A stretch of DNA of 64,000 bases from Bacteroidales bacterium. GTDB taxonomy: Bacteria; Bacteroidota; Bacteroidia; Bacteroidales; UBA932. This document shows positions 60,590 through 64,000 of the stretch, in pieces. The position numbers were made by a program, and so were the translations under genes. The stretch is taken from positions 1 to 64,000 of the forward strand of contig JAFRXI010000043.1 of the NCBI GenBank assembly GCA_017437755.1, given 5' to 3'. The stretch's first letter is position 1; every line of letters starts with the position of its first letter. A model generated the notes under the pieces. The model saw only the letters and a program-made list of their open reading frames with translations, was not told the DNA's origin and did no database searches.

Positions 60590-62584
60590 TTACGGTAGCG
60601 GAAGCTTTTTCCTCCGGCCGTGGTTGAATTTGAGCCCGGCCTGATAGGATTCTTCACCGTGCATGTCCCATACCGACATTTCACCAAGATTGACGAGTAT
60701 TCCCCTGGCCATCTGGCCTGGATCCTCGTTCTCTGTCCTGGGCAGGTTCTCCGCGGCATCCCTCAGTTCCGGAAGCCTCTCCCTTATCGCATCCCTCATT
60801 CCGGGATCGAGGGAAAGACATTCAAGGGCCGAGTAAAAGACGGGGCGGTAGTCCCCCCCGGAAGTAACCAGCCTTTCCACTGCCTCGCGGCGATGGCCAG
60901 AGTATGCCGACGCCAGGGCCGCCTCGGCAGCCACATAGGGATCCGGATCGTCCATCAGCGAAAGGAGTTCACGGGGTGCTTCGGGAAGATTCCCGTCCAT
61001 GGCCAGGACTGCCAGGCCCACAACAGCCCAGAACCTGAATTCCGGGCATGCCGACTTCATGTTGGCAACCAGGGTGCCATAGTCTCCGGGAGTTGCCTTT
61101 CCAGCCATTTCAACAAGGCAGTATAGCTTTTCAAGCGGGAATTTTCCGGACCGCACCTTATCGTACAATACGCCTCCCGACCTCGAAGTGGGAAGGAAGA
61201 ATCCAAGGTCAGCAGTGCTCCTGAGCTGCCTTGAGACTGCACTGGAGAGCTTTTTCAGCACTTCACCGGCCGAAGGGTCGGACGAGATGTCATGCAGCTC
61301 GAACAGATCGGTTGAAAGGTCAAAGAGCATCTCGGCAGGATGTCGGAGATAGGGCTGGGAATACACAGGGTCGGTATTCCTTCCCAGCAGGATGAATTCG
61401 TCCCAAGCCTTGTTTCCCGGCATTCCCCACTGGTAGTAGTTGCGGAGGGCAAACTGGCGGTACGGAATATAACTCCTTATGTACTTGTACCTTCCGTCCC
61501 TTGCAGCCCTGAGCGGGTTGAAATGGTGGAGCTGGTTGGAAGCGAACGCAAAATCCACTTCCCTCTCCTTTTTTCCGGCATAACGGCCATAAAGCGCCAT
61601 GCCCTGCATCCGGGACGGAGGTTTTATCCCGGCGAGCGACAGCACAGTGGGGCCAAGGTCCACGAAATTGACGAGCCTGGAATCGGTACCGGGCTGAACC
61701 ACGCGACAGTCATCCCTGTACTTCTCCGGGAACCAGGCGATCATGGGGACCCTCAGTCCGGTCTCGTACAGGAAGCCCTTCCCCCTTGGCTGGCAGCCTC
61801 CGTGATCGCTGAACACGAATACTATCGTATTGTCGATCAAGCCCTTGTCTTTCAGGTCTTTTAGGAAATACCCCACCCATTCGTCAATATCCTGGGCGGC
61901 CTCCAGGTTGGCGGCGTAATCGGACCGGATTTCCGGCAGGTCAGGAAGGTGCGCAGGCAGTTCCAGCAGCCTGGGATAGATGCCTTCCGCGGTATAGTCC
62001 CGGCGGCCGTCGGTGTGGACGGTCCGGTAGCGTCCCATATGCGAGGCCACGCAGTTGAAGACCGAGAAGAAAGGCTGGTCCTTTCCGCGGGAAGGACTGT
62101 TGTAGCCCGCCTTCCTGTCGCACTCGTCCCAGCAGGAGCCATGGTCCAGGGTCGTATTGTAGTGGGTCTTGTTATTGTTGGTGCAGTAATAACCTGCATC
62201 CCTCAGCAACTGCGGGAACAGGATGCCCCCGGGAGTGTCAAACGGACGGGGATGCACATCCATCCCGTAAGTGGGTGCATAGCAACCCGTTATGAGTGAC
62301 GAACGCGCCGGAGAGCTCTGCGGCGCCGATGCCCAGGCATTGCTGAACAGGACACCCTCCCTGGCAAGCGAGTCCATGACGGGTGTATGGACCATAGGGT
62401 TGCCGTAGCATCCGAACAGGTACCAGCTGGCATCCTCGAAGGTAAGCCAGAGTATGTTCGGACGCGGCTCCTCCACTTTGGGCCGCGAGGGGGCTTTCCC
62501 GTCGGCACGGTCAAGAAAAGGACCTGCCCCAAGCAGCAAAGCCACTGTGAGGCAGGTCTTTCCGGAATTCTCCAGACTATTCAT
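60590..62584 (-). CDS. Serine-type sulfatase with C-terminal helical repeat domain (664 aa)
   Basis: Signal-like leader, then the sulfatase domain: metal site 'RPNILWLTFEDASWYLFG', the formylglycine-type motif S-x-P-x-R in 'PQSSPARSSLITGCYAPT' near residue 88, and 'IVFVFSDHGGCQPRGKGFLY' near 270. The modified residue would be serine, which needs an anaerobic radical SAM maturase. From ~500 the C-terminus has HEAT-like helices ('FWAVVGLAVLAMD', 'DDPDPYVAAEAALASAYSGH'), unusual for the family. It removes sulfate from glycans. The start overlaps the upstream susD-like gene by eight bases. Confidence 0.92.
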   Translation of the reverse strand: MNSLENSGKTCLTVALLLGAGPFLDRADGKAPSRPKVEEPRPNILWLTFEDASWYLFGCYGNPMVHTPVMDSLAREGVLFSNAWASAPQSSPARSSLITGCYAPTYGMDVHPRPFDTPGGILFPQLLRDAGYYCTNNNKTHYNTTLDHGSCWDECDRKAGYNSPSRGKDQPFFSVFNCVASHMGRYRTVHTDGRRDYTAEGIYPRLLELPAHLPDLPEIRSDYAANLEAAQDIDEWVGYFLKDLKDKGLIDNTIVFVFSDHGGCQPRGKGFLYETGLRVPMIAWFPEKYRDDCRVVQPGTDSRLVNFVDLGPTVLSLAGIKPPSRMQGMALYGRYAGKKEREVDFAFASNQLHHFNPLRAARDGRYKYIRSYIPYRQFALRNYYQWGMPGNKAWDEFILLGRNTDPVYSQPYLRHPAEMLFDLSTDLFELHDISSDPSAGEVLKKLSSAVSRQLRSTADLGFFLPTSRSGGVLYDKVRSGKFPLEKLYCLVEMAGKATPGDYGTLVANMKSACPEFRFWAVVGLAVLAMDGNLPEAPRELLSLMDDPDPYVAAEAALASAYSGHRREAVERLVTSGGDYRPVFYSALECLSLDPGMRDAIRERLPELRDAAENLPRTENEDPGQMARGILVNLGEMSVWDMHGEESYQAGLKFNHGRRKKLPLP

Positions 62585-64000
62585 AACCTGGATTGTTCTT
62601 TCCCTCCAACTTGGGATTGGACTGTACTTCCTTCAAGGGGATGGGGAACAGCTCATGCTTGCCCGAAACGAAGTTGGTTCCGGCAACATACAGTCCGGCG
62701 CAACTCTTGGGAAGCTTTGACTCAAACAGTTGCATCGCATCCTTTATGACGCCCCAGCGGATGAGGTCCCACTTGCGCTGGCCCTCGAATGCCAGTTCGA
62801 ATCCGCGTTCGTAGTAGAGGGCCGTACGGAACTTCCCTGCATCATCGCTGTCGTCGATGAACGGGAGGTCGTAGACCTTGGGAGCCTTCATGAGGGTGGC
62901 GTAATTGTCAGCACCTATGGGCGTGGCGCCGGCACGTGTACGGACGGTGTTGAGGAGGGACCATGCTTCGGTGCTGTTGCCCGTCTCGTTATAGGCTTCG
63001 GCCGCCATCAGGACAACGTCGGCAAACCTCAGGGGGCAGTAGTTCACGTCGGTGGCATTGGGATGGTAGAATCCGGGCTTCATCCATTCGCGGCGCCACT
63101 TGCCGGGATACCAGTTCTTGGGAGCAGAGGTATTGTCTTTTTTCTTGTGGGTCTTGGCCTTGGCATCCCAGTTATACTGGTAGGTGCACACCATGACATC
63201 CCTCCTGGCATCGCCATCCTCGAAGAAATCCTTCCATGCCGGGACGGCCCTGAAGAAGGCGTTAGCACGGCCCATAACCTCGGATGAATTGAAATCGATC
63301 CCGTCAGTACCGTCAGGAGCATTCACGAGCGGACCGTTCCAAGTTCCCCAGAAACCGTCATTCTCGCTGTAGGAACTGCCGATTGGATGGAAAGCGATCT
63401 CCCAAAGGCTTTCCTCCTGGCTGAGCTCTCCCTGGCAGAAACTCTGGAAAAGGCCCGGGAAGCCTCCGGTGCTGAAGAATCCATGGTACCCCTTGGCCTT
63501 GAAAGCCAGCCACTCGGCAATCACCGCATCAAAATAATCCTTGCGGGTATCATCGTCGGGACGGGTTACGGTTCCGTCGAGCTTGAGGCTGTATCCTGCC
63601 CTCTGGAGCAGCACCCTCATCGCCAGCGCATGGGCCGCACCCTGGCAGGGGACCTCGGGACTTGTGGAGGCAGAAGCCATCGGAAGGTTGTCCTTGCAGA
63701 AGTCCAGGTCGGCCAGGATCGTGTCGTAAATCTTCTCCCTGTCCTCGCGGCCGCGGAAAGCATCTTCATACTTCAGGGTGGGCTCGGTGGTGAAAGGCAC
63801 GTCGCCCCAGTACCGGACCAGGTCAAAGGCCAGGAACGCCCTCAGGAACCGGGCCTGGGCGTCAAGGGACTTGAGGGTTTCGTTGGTTTCAAATCCATCC
63901 ATGTGCTCGATTCCGTAGATGGCGTCGTTACAGCGGTTTATGCAGCTGTATTTCAGTCCCCAAATCGTGCCGAGCCAGTTATTGGAAGAGGTAAGCGTAT
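62577..64000 (-). CDS. SusD/RagB-family nutrient-binding outer-membrane lipoprotein, partial (runs off the right edge)
   Basis: The frame is open from the right edge through 64000 (upstream codons read NNWLGTIWGLKYSCINRCND, then AIYGIEHMDGF), so the ATG at 63902 is internal and the true start is outside. The SusD pattern is clear: 'ARFLRAFLAFDLVRYWGDVP', 'FCKDNLPM', 'AHALAMRVLLQRA' TPR-like helices, and the C-terminal 'YERGFELAFEGQRKWDLIRWG' with 'LFPIPLKEVQSNPKLEGKNN'. It captures glycans for the paired SusC transporter, which should lie further right. The sulfatase follows with an 8-base overlap. Confidence 0.95.
   Translation of the reverse strand, partial: TLTSSNNWLGTIWGLKYSCINRCNDAIYGIEHMDGFETNETLKSLDAQARFLRAFLAFDLVRYWGDVPFTTEPTLKYEDAFRGREDREKIYDTILADLDFCKDNLPMASASTSPEVPCQGAAHALAMRVLLQRAGYSLKLDGTVTRPDDDTRKDYFDAVIAEWLAFKAKGYHGFFSTGGFPGLFQSFCQGELSQEESLWEIAFHPIGSSYSENDGFWGTWNGPLVNAPDGTDGIDFNSSEVMGRANAFFRAVPAWKDFFEDGDARRDVMVCTYQYNWDAKAKTHKKKDNTSAPKNWYPGKWRREWMKPGFYHPNATDVNYCPLRFADVVLMAAEAYNETGNSTEAWSLLNTVRTRAGATPIGADNYATLMKAPKVYDLPFIDDSDDAGKFRTALYYERGFELAFEGQRKWDLIRWGVIKDAMQLFESKLPKSCAGLYVAGTNFVSGKHELFPIPLKEVQSNPKLEGKNNPGYE

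Overview
The window is a chromosomal stretch of a GC-rich Bacteroidales-type bacterium (phylum Bacteroidota). The evidence is repeated use of the phylum's promoter (TTTG, 19-20 bases, TAnnTTTG), a SusD-family protein, BACON-domain lipoproteins, a type III glutamine synthetase, a V-type ATPase operon carrying a DUF2764 subunit, a DUF1343 protein and a type-B L31. A Rikenellaceae/Alistipes-like origin is possible, but I cannot fix the genus from sequence alone.

Layout. 1-1.75 kb is the end of an accessory element: small orphan proteins, a NUMOD3-like miniprotein, a strong hairpin terminator and a 41-bp tandem repeat. 1.79-5.3 kb is housekeeping (PAP2 phosphatase, patatin-like lipase, YqeY, iron alcohol dehydrogenase). 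5.3-10.7 kb looks accessory: a minus-strand cassette of a macro-domain-like protein plus two radical SAM enzymes, then a decayed HTH gene, a flavodoxin-like protein and two tiny membrane proteins, ending at tRNA-Ala. 10.9-13.1 kb holds an Omp85-type barrel and a YitT transporter. 13.25-21.6 kb is the V-type ATPase operon (E, DUF2764, A, B, D, I, K) followed by a beta-barrel protein and an AlkZ-related protein; its K subunit keeps a Na+-type ligand set. 21.7-27.8 kb has L31, an ECF sigma/membrane partner/Spy-like operon, DUF1343 plus phosphoglucosamine mutase, a phosphoesterase and a beta-carbonic anhydrase. 27.8-32.1 kb has tRNA-Glu and tRNA-Cys, large perfect hairpins and two secreted BACON lipoproteins.

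32.1-50.7 kb is mostly core: esterase/RlmI-type methyltransferase/DEDD exonuclease behind glnN, an aminotransferase, C1 peptidase and pssA, rubrerythrin, GH25 lysozyme, gap, surE-lpxB, yggS-yidC-DUF349 and trmD. 50.7-52.7 kb has an orphan perfect promoter (candidate small RNA), a glutamine cyclotransferase, the RNase P RNA gene rnpB (well supported) and a DUF4298 protein with a His/Cys/Gly-rich tail. 52.8-58.2 kb is a porin-like protein and a polyamine ABC transporter operon potABCD, in which potA carries an in-frame amber codon at the signature-motif serine. 58.2-60.6 kb holds queC, deoD, queD and queE (queuosine precursor synthesis). The right edge is a glycan-use locus: a sulfatase behind a SusD homologue that runs off the window.

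The strongest candidates for something new are the macro/radical-SAM cassette (5.3-8.7 kb), the repeat-bounded element end (1.49-1.71 kb), the orphan RNA locus (50.76-50.93 kb) and the metal-tail DUF4298 protein. No CRISPR array, rRNA gene or complete insertion sequence was seen.
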